From NCBI RefSeq assembly GCF_900166625.1, contig NZ_LT800499.1:1132372-1196371 (forward strand): a stretch of 64,000 nt of DNA, given 5' to 3'. Positions within the stretch are counted from its first letter, which is position 1. Each line of letters begins with the position of its first letter. A program made the position numbers and the translations under genes. Shown one piece after another: positions 8,560-16,519 of this stretch. Under the pieces are notes generated by a model that worked only from the letters and a program-made list of their open reading frames with translations, made no database searches and was not told the DNA's origin. The stretch is from Halobacillus massiliensis. Lineage in GTDB: Bacteria > Bacillota > Bacilli > Bacillales > Halobacillaceae.

Positions 8560-8615
8560 TTGACAGGTAGACATATCTGTAAGATACTGTTGTTAAATAA
8601 ATTTTACCGAGTAAA
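8560..8615 (+). promoter_or_regulatory. Promoter and palindromic operator of the HTH regulator gene
   Basis: TTGACA (8560-8565), a 17-bp spacer and GATACT (8583-8588) form a sigma-A type promoter. Just downstream, TTTAC-CGA-GTAAA (8603-8615) is a perfect palindrome next to the ribosome binding site. A close match lies in front of the exporter gene at 9274-9287, so it is a candidate binding site for the regulator itself. Confidence 0.65.
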
Positions 8616-8627
8616 TGGAGTGAACTG

Positions 8628-9236
8628 ATGAAAGATATCAAACTATTGACTACTCATGAGCAGCTGAAAGCCCTCAGTGATACTTTCCGTTGTGAATTGC
8701 TTTTGCGCCTCATGGAAAAACCCCGCACCGGACAGCAGCTATCGGAAATATTTAATCTTTCGAGAGCTCGAATTCACTACCATTTAAAAGAACTTGAAAA
8801 AAATGATCTCGTCGAAATCGTTCATAAAGAAGAGAAGAATGGAATTGTACAGAAATTTTACCGTGCAACTGCAGGCGGATTTATTCCTGATCGCTCTCTG
8901 CTTCCTAATACAGATATGACAGAAACTGTCCGTCAGATGATGGTAAGCATGCTCGATCAGGCAAAACGAAGAATTCTTTCAGCACCGGAGGAATCGCTGA
9001 GAAATGAAGCTAATTCTCAAGATCCAGCAGAGTGGAAATATAGATCGAGTGCGTATGAAATTCATGCAAAAGAAGAAGATTTTATGAAGTGGCAGAAAAA
9101 GTTTGAATCCTTAATGGAGGAACTTTCGGAAATTCAGCGTTCAGAGGCGTCACCTGATGCCAAGCTTTATTATTTTCATATTCTTGGATTACAGATTGAA
9201 GAAGGTGGGTTTGAGAAAAGAAATAAAGAGTCGTAA
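8628..9236 (+). CDS. ArsR-type winged-helix transcriptional regulator
   Basis: A 202-residue regulator. Residues about 8-80 form a winged helix-turn-helix of the ArsR/HTH_20 type (A-L-S-D-T-F-R-C-E-L-L, then the recognition-helix region S-R-A-R-I-H-Y-H-L-K-E-L), followed by a wing (V-Q-K-F-Y-R-A). The C-terminal 110 residues are helical and resemble the ligand or dimer domains of regulators paired with exporters. The start ATG has GGAG eight bases upstream. The downstream MFS gene has the same palindromic motif in its leader, so I infer that this protein represses both itself and the exporter until a substrate binds. No metal-binding Cys cluster of classic ArsR is seen. Confidence 0.82.
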   Translation: MKDIKLLTTHEQLKALSDTFRCELLLRLMEKPRTGQQLSEIFNLSRARIHYHLKELEKNDLVEIVHKEEKNGIVQKFYRATAGGFIPDRSLLPNTDMTETVRQMMVSMLDQAKRRILSAPEESLRNEANSQDPAEWKYRSSAYEIHAKEEDFMKWQKKFESLMEELSEIQRSEASPDAKLYYFHILGLQIEEGGFEKRNKES

Positions 9237-9253
9237 AAAAGGGGCTCTTTTTT

Positions 9254-9287
9254 TTGACAGACAGTTAAAAATATTTAACCGTGTAAA
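9254..9287 (+). promoter_or_regulatory. -35 element and operator-like palindrome of the MFS gene
   Basis: TTGACA at 9254-9259 is followed by TTTAACCGTGTAAA at 9274-9287, which matches the operator-like site at 8603-8615 in the CCG and GTAAA parts and in the preceding GTTAAA tract. No good -10 at 17 bp is visible, so repression by overlap is inference. Confidence 0.5.
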
Positions 9288-9308
9288 AATTTTAAAGGGG
9301 TGCGATCG

Positions 9309-10547
9309 ATGAGGCATTTACAAGCTGTTGAAGCAGAAAAGACAAGGTCTTTGTGGGAATCCAAATCGTTTATCTTATTAGCTGGAGCAACAGTCATTTC
9401 AAGCTTAAGTATGTCGATGTTTATGTTTATTCAGGCATGGTACATCGTTGAAGGTCTCGGCAGGGAAGCTGCTCTTGGTATTGTCCTCAGTTGTTTAACA
9501 GGTGCCCAGATCTTTTCACTTATTGTTGGTGGAGTTCTCTCTGACCGAAGCAGCCAGACGAGAATCATGAGTCTTTCAGAATTTTTTAGAGCTGCATTTG
9601 CTCTTGGTCTTGCTTCGCTTTTTATTTCTTTAGAAAATGTACCCATTTGGGTATTGGCAATTAATGCGCTTTTCTTTGGTGTCCTGGGAGGGCTTTTCGA
9701 ACCGGCAAGAGATTCTCTTCTGCCTAAAATTATTCATAAAGATGACCTGACGAGGGCTAATTCGATTATTCAGGGAATGATCCAGACTGCCCTCTTCTCG
9801 GGTCCGCTTCTTGCCGGTGTGCTTCTTAGTGTCACCAGCTATAGTATTCTTTTCTTAACAATCAGCCTCCTTTTGGCGATCGCGGGGACCGGTGTTCTTT
9901 TTATTAAACAAACGTCTAAAGGGAAGAAAGAGACCATCTCCTTTAAGATTCAGCTCAAAGAAGGATTTTATTATACATGGAAGAAGCCTCTGCTTCGGGG
10001 GGTATTAATTGTGACGATTATCGTCAACTTCTTCATATCAGGACCGCTTATGATGGGGCTTCCTATTTTTGTAGAAGGTGTTCTAAAAGGGGGTTCGATC
10101 GATTTCAGCTTTGTACAAGGTGGCTTCACTCTTGGAATGATCATTGGGTCCATTGTAATGGGCTGGCTTAACTTAAGAAGGAAGAGAGGAGCATATGCTT
10201 TATACTTAATCGCGTTAATGGGAGTAGGGATGCTGGTATTCAGCCAAAGCACATCTGTCAGCATGGCTGTTGGGATTATTCTGTTCATCGGTATGCTTAA
10301 TCCGGCGGTAAACATCCCGTTAATCAGTATGATTCAGGCCCATGCACATTCAGAAAAAGTGGGTCGTGTTATGAGTCTCATCCGAATGGGTTCTTTAGGA
10401 CTGATTCCCCTTTCGTATGCTGCTGTTTCATTTATCTTAAGCTTCGGGATTGAAATTTCTACCATTATGGTTTGGAGTGCGTTTCCTCTTATCCTGACAA
10501 CAGTCTTGCTGTTCTTTATGTTTCCTATACTTCGTGAAGCTGATTAA
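9309..10547 (+). CDS. MFS transporter, probable drug or siderophore exporter
   Basis: A 412-residue major facilitator protein with about 12 hydrophobic segments in two halves and a basic central loop around residues 195-215. The motif-A-like loop between helices 2 and 3 reads G-G-V-L-S-D-R-S, and a P-A-R-D motif follows helix 4 or 5, as in MFS_3 proteins of the EntS and macrolide-efflux type. The start is taken as ATG 9309 because AAAGGGG ends eight bases upstream; the in-frame GTG at 9300 overlaps that site. It lies 72 bp after the ArsR-type regulator and shares an operator-like palindrome with it, so it is probably the regulated efflux pump. Confidence 0.85.
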   Translation: MRHLQAVEAEKTRSLWESKSFILLAGATVISSLSMSMFMFIQAWYIVEGLGREAALGIVLSCLTGAQIFSLIVGGVLSDRSSQTRIMSLSEFFRAAFALGLASLFISLENVPIWVLAINALFFGVLGGLFEPARDSLLPKIIHKDDLTRANSIIQGMIQTALFSGPLLAGVLLSVTSYSILFLTISLLLAIAGTGVLFIKQTSKGKKETISFKIQLKEGFYYTWKKPLLRGVLIVTIIVNFFISGPLMMGLPIFVEGVLKGGSIDFSFVQGGFTLGMIIGSIVMGWLNLRRKRGAYALYLIALMGVGMLVFSQSTSVSMAVGIILFIGMLNPAVNIPLISMIQAHAHSEKVGRVMSLIRMGSLGLIPLSYAAVSFILSFGIEISTIMVWSAFPLILTTVLLFFMFPILREAD

Positions 10548-10736
10548 TAGGAGGTTATCATTTGTGTGTATGTAACATTTACATTTTAAAAATCCATGTA
10601 GTAATGGTGTGTTTTTCATTTAGTACTATCATCGTATAACGACAGAGTTGATTGGAAAAACTTAATACGATAACCTTTTTAAAAGTAAGCTATAATAAAT
10701 ATTTGTTACATAAAAAATAATTGAGGTGTCTTTTAA

Positions 10737-11540
10737 GTGCAGACAAACCAGGACTTGCAGATCATTAGTGGAAAGTTGCGGGAAAATAAATATCAATTTG
10801 CAGACTCTATGGAACAAAGTGAGCATGGGAGTTTTCAAGATTGGGAGTTTCGAGCGGGGCTGGTTCAGTTTTTTGCGGATGCTTTAGAAAATGGAATAGA
10901 ATCAACGAAAGAAGAAGTAAACTCCTGGGGCGAGAACATCGGCCAGCTTGCTGTGGACCACGGAAATCAGCTGGATGACTTGCTAAAAGCAACGATGAAA
11001 TTTCGTCACTACTTGTGGGATATACTTGAAGAAATAGTTACGGAAGAGGACTTCTCAAAACAGACTATCTTTCAAGCAGCCCGGGTTGTTAATCCACTTT
11101 TAGACTACTCAATTTGTGCGTTTAGTACATCCTTTGTACGTTCATTTAAAGCTTCATTAGAAAAAGCACAGCAGGAATTCATGGTTTTATCGGCTCCTGT
11201 TGTCCCGCTTTTAAATGGCGTGGCCGTACTGCCGATCGTGGGCAGCATTGATGAGAAACGTGCCTTTTATATGATGGATACAGCATTAAACGAAGCCATA
11301 AAGCAGAATCTTTCATACTTACTCATAGATCTTTCGAGTGTATCGATGATTGATACACATGTAGCCAACAGCATTGCAAAAATTATTTCTTCTCTGGGAT
11401 TAGTCGGAGTGACGGCCATCCTTTCAGGGATACGGCCAGAGGTTGCACAGACAATGGTAAGTCTCGGCATTGATTTTACCGCTCTTAAAACTTATAATTC
11501 TTTGCAGCAAGCTCTCTCTATTCATGTGTTTAATGGTTAG
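10737..11540 (+). CDS. RsbR-type stressosome protein (STAS domain)
   Basis: A 267-residue RsbR paralogue. Residues 1 to about 140 are the variable helical sensor domain (non-haem globin-like in B. subtilis RsbR). Residues about 150-265 are a STAS domain, with the phosphorylatable Thr207 in M-I-D-T-H-V-A equivalent to the RsbT target Thr of RsbR. Such proteins assemble with RsbS and RsbT into the stressosome and set the release of RsbT that leads to sigma-B activation. The GTG start at 10737 has GAGGTG eight bases upstream; TATAAT at 10691 could be its -10 box. No rsbS, rsbT or sigB gene is present in the window, so it is an orphan here. A csbD gene with a sigma-B promoter lies 1.6 kb downstream. 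Confidence 0.88.
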   Translation: MQTNQDLQIISGKLRENKYQFADSMEQSEHGSFQDWEFRAGLVQFFADALENGIESTKEEVNSWGENIGQLAVDHGNQLDDLLKATMKFRHYLWDILEEIVTEEDFSKQTIFQAARVVNPLLDYSICAFSTSFVRSFKASLEKAQQEFMVLSAPVVPLLNGVAVLPIVGSIDEKRAFYMMDTALNEAIKQNLSYLLIDLSSVSMIDTHVANSIAKIISSLGLVGVTAILSGIRPEVAQTMVSLGIDFTALKTYNSLQQALSIHVFNG

Positions 11541-11655
11541 GGGGCAGAGTGACACTGTCCCCTTGAATTCCTGCACGTTAATGGACAGGTGCACAAAGAT
11601 AAGCGTTAAGTTCCGATCATGAGACGAGGTAAATCGCTTTTAGTCTCTGTATATT

Positions 11656-11688
11656 AAAAAATCCTGCCTCAGAGGCAGGATTTTTCTT
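11656..11688. terminator. Bidirectional terminator
   Basis: The perfect stem AATCCTGCCTC/GAGGCAGGATT has A and T tracts on both sides. It lies between the convergent rsbR-like gene and the membrane protein gene. Confidence 0.9.
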
Positions 11689-11695
11689 GTAAGCA

Positions 11696-12955
11696 TTAAT
11701 CTTTTTCTTCTTCGGCATTTTTTTTCTGTTGAGCTGCTTCTTTCTTTTCTTCGGCTGCTTCTTTTTTCTCTTCCTCGGCTTCTTTTTTCTCCTCTTCAGA
11801 TTCCTTAATCTGTTTGTAACGCTGACGTTGACGGTATCCGTAAGTAGAAGAAAGAACTACACTTTCATCTTCAAGCGCAGAGCCGAGGGCCCCGATAATA
11901 ATCGCTATACTTGTGACGGTCCAGGCAATATAGAAATAATTAATAAAACCGGTAGCTCCCGACAATTGGGATTCAAGCATACCAAATGGAATGATAACAA
12001 TGACGGCAACCGAGAATAACAGGAATAACAGGACGTAATACATACTTACAGTTATAAAAAGGGTAAGAACGGTAGCCATATTATATAACCTGCTTAAATA
12101 ACCAGACCCGTCATCCGGCTTTTTCTCCCAGAGACGGTGCGCCAGAATAATCCATCCCACCATCGCCAGTATGGAGACGATTGAAAGCATAGCCATGCGC
12201 CAAATCCCATAGTTATTACTGAGCTGCCACAGCGTTGGAAACACAAGGGCGTAAGAACCGGTGGTAAAAGCGATGATGACTACTTTCATAAAAGCAGGGA
12301 ACATTTCCCATGGACGGTTCGCCCGCACCATTCCTGATAAGACCCTGAGTGCCCCGATAAATCGTGACTTCACGGTAAATCTGACATCAATATTTGATTC
12401 ATCGTCATCCGGGGTTTCTCGCTGAAGAGGAGCAAACCGCTCAAAAGCCCGCTTCCCAACTAGTCTCTTAGAGCTTTTATTTTTTAACTCTTTATGCTGA
12501 TCATCATCTTTATCTTGGAGCCTTTGTTCAGCTTTTTCCCGATCTGCCTCTGAACTTCCATAGTACATTTCATTGGTCAACTGCAGGATAGATTCACGAA
12601 TTCTCTTTAACATACGTGCAGAACCAATTCCGGGGAGACTGATTAAAGCTACATGCTCTTCTTTATATGCCTCGGCTACAATTGGTTTCTTACCCTTAAA
12701 TAACGGTAAATCAGTAAGACAGATTGCAAATTCCCAATCTTCCTCTAATTTTTTTTCTATAGTTTTTCCGAGTACTTCCAGTGACTTATCAGTGGACCCT
12801 GTCAAAGCATCTTCTACATACTCTATCTGCCATTGACAATCCTCATGCACGTAATAACTGAGCAAATCAGGCAGTTCTTTTTTTAAAGTTTTTGCTATAT
12901 CATTTGGATAGCCTGGAGCAGTAATCAGTCCTAAGGTCCTTGTTGATTTGCTCAT
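11696..12955 (-). CDS. Hypothetical membrane protein with acidic/Lys-rich C-terminal coiled coil
   Basis: A 419-residue protein that I do not recognise with certainty. The N-terminal 190 residues are soluble and start with a beta-alpha-beta-like segment (L-G-L-I-T-A-P-G-Y-P). Roughly residues 215-355 hold five or six membrane helices. The last 50 residues are a charged E-E-K-K-E-A repeat, a likely cytoplasmic coiled coil. Similar proteins in Bacilli have been labelled '5,10-methylenetetrahydrofolate dehydrogenase', but I see no folate-enzyme motif and would not carry that name over. The start is ATG 12955 with GAGGTG nine bases upstream; the in-frame GTG at 12967 is part of that site. Confidence 0.6.
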   Translation of the reverse strand: MSKSTRTLGLITAPGYPNDIAKTLKKELPDLLSYYVHEDCQWQIEYVEDALTGSTDKSLEVLGKTIEKKLEEDWEFAICLTDLPLFKGKKPIVAEAYKEEHVALISLPGIGSARMLKRIRESILQLTNEMYYGSSEADREKAEQRLQDKDDDQHKELKNKSSKRLVGKRAFERFAPLQRETPDDDESNIDVRFTVKSRFIGALRVLSGMVRANRPWEMFPAFMKVVIIAFTTGSYALVFPTLWQLSNNYGIWRMAMLSIVSILAMVGWIILAHRLWEKKPDDGSGYLSRLYNMATVLTLFITVSMYYVLLFLLFSVAVIVIIPFGMLESQLSGATGFINYFYIAWTVTSIAIIIGALGSALEDESVVLSSTYGYRQRQRYKQIKESEEEKKEAEEEKKEAAEEKKEAAQQKKNAEEEKD

Positions 12956-13146
12956 TTTGTTTCTCACCTCTATTTCCCCTGTTCATTTTATCTAATACTA
13001 TATAACCATAATTAACTGCCATTAAACCTAATAAAGGATTAATACTTTAACAGTTGAATTAAGAATTGGTATTTATATACATAAAAAGGGATTATAATTA
13101 TATTAAAATAATAAAAATAAAAAATTCTAGTTATTTGCTCAACTAT

Positions 13147-13171
13147 GTTTTACAGGTCGTTTCAAGGGAAT
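13147..13171 (+). promoter_or_regulatory. Sigma-B type promoter of csbD
   Basis: GTTTTA (13147-13152), a 13-bp spacer and GGGAAT (13166-13171) match the general-stress sigma-B consensus (GTTTAA, 12-15 bp, GGGTAT) at five of six positions each. It sits just upstream of csbD, a known sigma-B target in Bacillus. Confidence 0.75.
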
Positions 13172-13206
13172 ACACTCTTCAAATGCAAAAAGGAGTGTGA
13201 AGATTC

Positions 13207-13392
13207 ATGGCAGATAAAAGTGGAATCAGTGATCAAGTAAAAGGTAATGCTAACAAAGCAAAAGGTGAAGCTAAGGATCAGATCGGTAAGGCAAAAAATG
13301 ACCCAAATATGCAGACAGACGGAAAGAAAGATAAAGTAAAAGGCGCTACTCAGGATGAAGTAGGTAAATCCAAAGGTAATAACAGACCTTAA
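13207..13392 (+). CDS. csbD: CsbD family stress-response protein
   Basis: A 61-residue, highly charged hydrophilic protein with two repeats of the CsbD signature (D-Q-V-K-G-N-A-N-K-A-K-G-E-A followed by D-K-V-K-G-A-T-Q-D-E-V-G). The fold is a small helical bundle, largely disordered in solution; the biochemical role is unknown, but expression follows sigma-B stress signals in B. subtilis. AAAGGAG precedes the ATG by several bases, and a sigma-B promoter lies about 35 bp upstream. Start, length and terminator all fit a single-gene transcript. Confidence 0.93.
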   Translation: MADKSGISDQVKGNANKAKGEAKDQIGKAKNDPNMQTDGKKDKVKGATQDEVGKSKGNNRP

Positions 13393-13397
13393 ACAGA

Positions 13398-13436
13398 AAA
13401 ATACACTTCTCGATTTATCGAGAGGTGTATTTTGTT
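13398..13436 (+). terminator. Rho-independent terminator of csbD
   Basis: The stem AATACACTTCTCGA/TCGAGAGGTGTATT, loop TTTA, is followed by TTTGTTTT. Confidence 0.9.
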
Positions 13437-13534
13437 TTGTGATCATATGGTATAACTTGATACACTTTGAAATAATGGAGTAAAACTTTGTTGGAGGAGA
13501 AAGCCCTGTAAGTTAACCGGAAGGGGAAGAATAA

Positions 13535-14083
13535 ATGAATAATATAGTGTTTATTCATAGTGCAGGACCTCAGGAAAATAGTCAAGGCAGCTCACCATTT
13601 ATTTTGAATTTAAAAAAATCCCTCACAACAGAGTATCAACTAAGAACCCCTAAAATGCCTGACCCTGAGAATCCCAGATATATAGCTTGGGAAAACAGAC
13701 TTAAAGAGGAATTCTCTAAACTTGATGGTGAAGTTATTTTGATTGGTCACTCCCTTGGGGGCAGTGTTCTCTTAAAGTATCTATCAGAGGAAAGGTGCCC
13801 TTTCAATATTTCCGGCTTGTTTGTATTGGGATCCCCATACTGGGGGTTGGAGGAGGACTGGCAGTTTCCTGAGTTTTCACTTTCTGATGATTTTGCTTCC
13901 CGTCTTCCTGACATTAAACAAATCTTCTTATATCATAGTGTAGATGACGAAGTAGTCTCTATTGCCCATTATGAGCATTATATAAGGCGCCTTCCCGAGG
14001 CGGATGCCAGAAAGCTTCAACGTTATGGACATTTATTCAAAGAGGTACCTCCTGAGTTTCTTAAGGATATCTATTCATTATAA
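13535..14083 (+). CDS. RBBP9/YdeN-type serine hydrolase
   Basis: A 182-residue alpha/beta hydrolase of the RBBP9/YdeN family. The nucleophile elbow is G-H-S-L-G-G (Ser at about residue 75), the acid is probably Asp in V-D-D-E at about residue 137, and the catalytic His lies in Y-G-H-L-F near the C terminus (about residue 170). Length matches the family. The start ATG at 13535 follows GGAAGGGG by about seven bases. Enzymes of this group hydrolyse small esters; natural substrates are not known. It is a single-gene unit, convergent with the PAP2 gene. Confidence 0.88.
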   Translation: MNNIVFIHSAGPQENSQGSSPFILNLKKSLTTEYQLRTPKMPDPENPRYIAWENRLKEEFSKLDGEVILIGHSLGGSVLLKYLSEERCPFNISGLFVLGSPYWGLEEDWQFPEFSLSDDFASRLPDIKQIFLYHSVDDEVVSIAHYEHYIRRLPEADARKLQRYGHLFKEVPPEFLKDIYSL

Positions 14084-14123
14084 AAGGGCCGGAGTTTTAT
14101 ATTTCTCCCAGCCCTTTTTGCTT
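14084..14123. terminator. Bidirectional terminator overlapping the PAP2 3' end
   Basis: AAAAGGGC-CGGAG pairs with CTCCCAG-CCCTTTTT across an AT-rich loop. The hairpin serves the hydrolase gene and covers the last codons of the PAP2 gene on the other strand. Confidence 0.75.
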
Positions 14124-14735
14124 TTTACGCTGAAAAAACGCCAGCGACCAAATGACATTCAGCCAAACCAGCCCCGCAAGCAAACCGGCTGCTGTGTCTG
14201 TCGGATAATGAACCCCAAGGTAAACCCTCGACCATAAAACCATCCCAATGATTGATAATGTCACTACGGCTGCTGCTGTTTTAAGAATAAGACTTCTGCT
14301 TAAGTAAAAGACAACCAGTAAGAGCATTCCATATGTAAAAGTCGCATACATGGAATGCCCGCTCGGAAAAGCCTGCAGGCCGGATGAGGTCAAAGCCTCA
14401 ACAGCTGGACGATCCCTGTCAATAATAGCTTTCAGCACATGGTTAACTTCTTTTACTCCAAAAAAGCCGAGGAAAATCCAAAAAACCATACGAAATCTTC
14501 CCAGCGTGAGCAGAAGAAGCAAAATCGCTGCTCCGATTCCAAAACAAATAAAATAATCTCCGAAATGAGTGAAAAAGCGGGCTTCTTCAATAACTGTCCC
14601 CTCATGAGAAGTAGTAAACCATTCGACGGCCCGATCATCCCACTTTACTATGTAAGATGTATCTGTGCGAACAGCCCAAGTTAATAAGATGAAAAGCAGC
14701 AGAGAACTGCCTGCTGTTATAAGTGATCTCTTCAT
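14097..14735 (-). CDS. PAP2 family membrane phosphatase
   Basis: A 212-residue protein with five or six membrane helices and the full PAP2 active site: K-A-I-I-D-R-D-R-P (motif 1), P-S-G-H-S (motif 2, acid/base His) and S-R-V-Y-L-G-V-H-Y-P-T-D (motif 3, nucleophile His). Members dephosphorylate undecaprenyl pyrophosphate, phosphatidylglycerol phosphate or other lipid phosphates on the outer face of the membrane. The start is ATG 14735 with GGGGG seven bases upstream; the longer frame to 14795 lacks a ribosome binding site. Whether it acts on undecaprenyl pyrophosphate (BcrC-like) cannot be decided. Confidence 0.9.
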   Translation of the reverse strand: MKRSLITAGSSLLLFILLTWAVRTDTSYIVKWDDRAVEWFTTSHEGTVIEEARFFTHFGDYFICFGIGAAILLLLLTLGRFRMVFWIFLGFFGVKEVNHVLKAIIDRDRPAVEALTSSGLQAFPSGHSMYATFTYGMLLLVVFYLSRSLILKTAAAVVTLSIIGMVLWSRVYLGVHYPTDTAAGLLAGLVWLNVIWSLAFFQRKKQKGLGEI

Positions 14736-14902
14736 GATCAATCCCCCACTCTTAAGATATGAAGCTGACGAATCTTTAAACATATCATGGTGCAAATTCC
14801 TTAAAATTGAAACGAATAATTCCTTCTAACGTAAAAGAAGGGAAGGATTTTTATTCTTTCTTCCGTATTATCATTTTAATGAAGAGAGGGAGGATGCCGT
14901 TT

Positions 14903-15805
14903 ATGATATGGATTCAGGCTTTTATTTTTATAATATTGCCGATGATTTTACTTTTGCATTTATTAAAAAATGTTTATCCCGGCAGAAAGCTGCTGATTGC
15001 CGATTGGCTAGGAACCGGGATGTTCATCGCGTTCCTGTTTTTCATTGGGCCGTGGCATATTTTTATTTACTATTTAAGGTATGTCTGGGTTGTCTTATTT
15101 ATTGTCACCACTTTTTTTGTCATTAAAAAAGTTTCCAGACTTCCTGTGAAGGGACCGAAGAATAAAAGTTATAAGTTTTCCATGGGAATTGCCATCTTCC
15201 TTACGATTTACTTTGGGTTTGTAGCTGTTACTGGGATTACTGGTTACTTTTTTACAGACAAAGAAAAGGCGATTAAGCTGGAGTTTCCTATGAAGGATGG
15301 TGTGTTTTCTACGGGCCATGGGGGAGCAGATCCATCGATTAATTATCATAATGAATACCCGCCTCAGCAATATGCCTATGATATTCTGCAAATTAACGGA
15401 TTTGGGATGAGGGCAGCAGGCCTTACTCCTGATGACCTGGAAAAATATAAAATTTACGGAACCCCTCTGTACAGTCCGTGCAGTGGCGAGGTGCTTGCAG
15501 CAGTTGACCAATATGATGACATACCTCCGTCTCTATCTTCAGATAGTAAACCCGAGGATCCTGCCGGCAATCACATAATTTTGGCCTGTAAGGGAGCAGA
15601 AGTCCATATTGCTCACATGAAGCCTGGAACAGTGGAAGTAGAAAAGGGAGATGAAATGAATACAGGTGATATCCTCGGAGAAGTTGGAAACACGGGGAAT
15701 ACAACGGAACCCCACCTTCACATACATGCGGAAAAAGATGGGGTTGGTGTGCCGATTACTTTTAATGATCGATTTTTGAAACGAAATAGTTTAGTGTTCA
15801 ACTAG
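14903..15805 (+). CDS. Membrane-anchored M23-like peptidase
   Basis: A 300-residue protein with four or so N-terminal membrane helices (about residues 1-125), then an extracellular M23/LysM-peptidase-like domain. G-T-P-L-Y-S-P-C-S-G-E-V, I-A-H-M and the closing H-L-H-I-H motif (His-x-His zinc site) are clear. The first metal motif, normally H-x3-D, reads Q-Y-A-Y-D, so that His is missing at the standard place; a nearby N-Y-H may substitute, or the protein may bind wall without cutting it. The start is ATG 14903 because AGAGGGAGG ends nine bases before it; ATG 14894 is too close. A small membrane-peptide gene follows after 19 bp. Confidence 0.78.
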   Translation: MIWIQAFIFIILPMILLLHLLKNVYPGRKLLIADWLGTGMFIAFLFFIGPWHIFIYYLRYVWVVLFIVTTFFVIKKVSRLPVKGPKNKSYKFSMGIAIFLTIYFGFVAVTGITGYFFTDKEKAIKLEFPMKDGVFSTGHGGADPSINYHNEYPPQQYAYDILQINGFGMRAAGLTPDDLEKYKIYGTPLYSPCSGEVLAAVDQYDDIPPSLSSDSKPEDPAGNHIILACKGAEVHIAHMKPGTVEVEKGDEMNTGDILGEVGNTGNTTEPHLHIHAEKDGVGVPITFNDRFLKRNSLVFN

Positions 15806-15824
15806 TAAAAAGAGGAGGAAAACA

Positions 15825-15998
15825 GTGGTTCAGCTAATCGAAAATATATATGAGCTTTCAATCGTTATGCTGCTTATCAGTTCTTTTATGTTTTTTTTAT
15901 ATTTAAAGAAGCGAAAACGGGAAAGAAAACTCACTACTTTTGAGTGGGGAATGATGCTTATAATCCAAATCACTTTTTTTCTATGGGCAGGCAGTTAG
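15825..15998 (+). CDS. Small membrane protein (57 aa)
   Basis: A GTG start at 15825 with AGGAGG four bases upstream opens a 57-residue frame. It has two hydrophobic segments (about residues 11-27 and 42-55) joined by a very basic loop (K-K-R-K-R-E-R-K). It lies 19 bp after the M23-like gene and is probably co-transcribed with it. No family is recognised. Confidence 0.65.
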   Translation: MVQLIENIYELSIVMLLISSFMFFLYLKKRKRERKLTTFEWGMMLIIQITFFLWAGS

Positions 15999-16099
15999 CT
16001 TCTTCTCATATTGGATAAAAGTTAAAAAAGAGATAGAGGATTTATAGGAAAGTATGAAGAAAATAAATAGAGAAGTTTTAAATAAAAGGAGGTATTTTT

Positions 16100-16474
16100 A
16101 TGATTAATCAGCTTGGCCAGGTTATGGTGTATGTGAACGATCAGGATAAGGCCGTGCGTTTCTGGACAGAGAAGGCCGGTTTTCAGGTGCTTGAAGATCA
16201 GGAAGAGGGAGGCATGAGATGGATCGAAATAGCTCCAGCAAATCAGACGGGTTCCACGATTGTGCTTCATGATAAGGAAATTATTTCCCGCATGTCTCCT
16301 GAATTAAACCTCGGGACTCCATCGCTTATGTTTTTTACGGAGGATTTGGATCAACTGTACAATGACTTTAAAAATAAAAATGTTACTGTAGGGGAAATCG
16401 TTGAAATGACATCTACACGTGTATTTAACTTTTCCGATGAAGAAGAGAATTATTTTGCGGTTATGGAAAAATAA
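16100..16474 (+). CDS. VOC (glyoxalase/bleomycin-resistance fold) family protein
   Basis: A 124-residue single-domain vicinal oxygen chelate protein. The N-terminal V-M-V-Y-V-N-D-Q-D-K-A-V-R-F-W motif and the C-terminal D-E-E-E-N-Y-F-A-V-M-E end (metal-ligand Glu) are characteristic; the N-terminal His or Gln ligand corresponds to Gln near residue 7. Members are lyases, dioxygenases or antibiotic-binding proteins, and nothing here fixes which. Start ATG 16100 has AAGGAGG a few bases upstream. It is a monocistronic gene convergent with the ABC exporter operon. Confidence 0.88.
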   Translation: MINQLGQVMVYVNDQDKAVRFWTEKAGFQVLEDQEEGGMRWIEIAPANQTGSTIVLHDKEIISRMSPELNLGTPSLMFFTEDLDQLYNDFKNKNVTVGEIVEMTSTRVFNFSDEEENYFAVMEK

Positions 16475-16484
16475 CGTATCCAAA

Positions 16485-16515
16485 AACCCCTTGAGATACG
16501 TAATCTTAAGGGGTT
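16485..16515. terminator. Terminator between VOC gene and ABC exporter operon
   Basis: The 12-bp stem AACCCCTTGAGA/TCTTAAGGGGTT has a 7-base loop and a T-run on the minus strand. It mainly ends the leftward ABC operon. Confidence 0.85.
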
Positions 16516-16519
16516 CTTA

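Noticed and set aside
11541..11563. Terminator directly after the rsbR-like gene
   Set aside because: GGGGCAGAGTGACACTGTCCCC is a partial palindrome without a T-run; the clear terminator is at 11656-11688.
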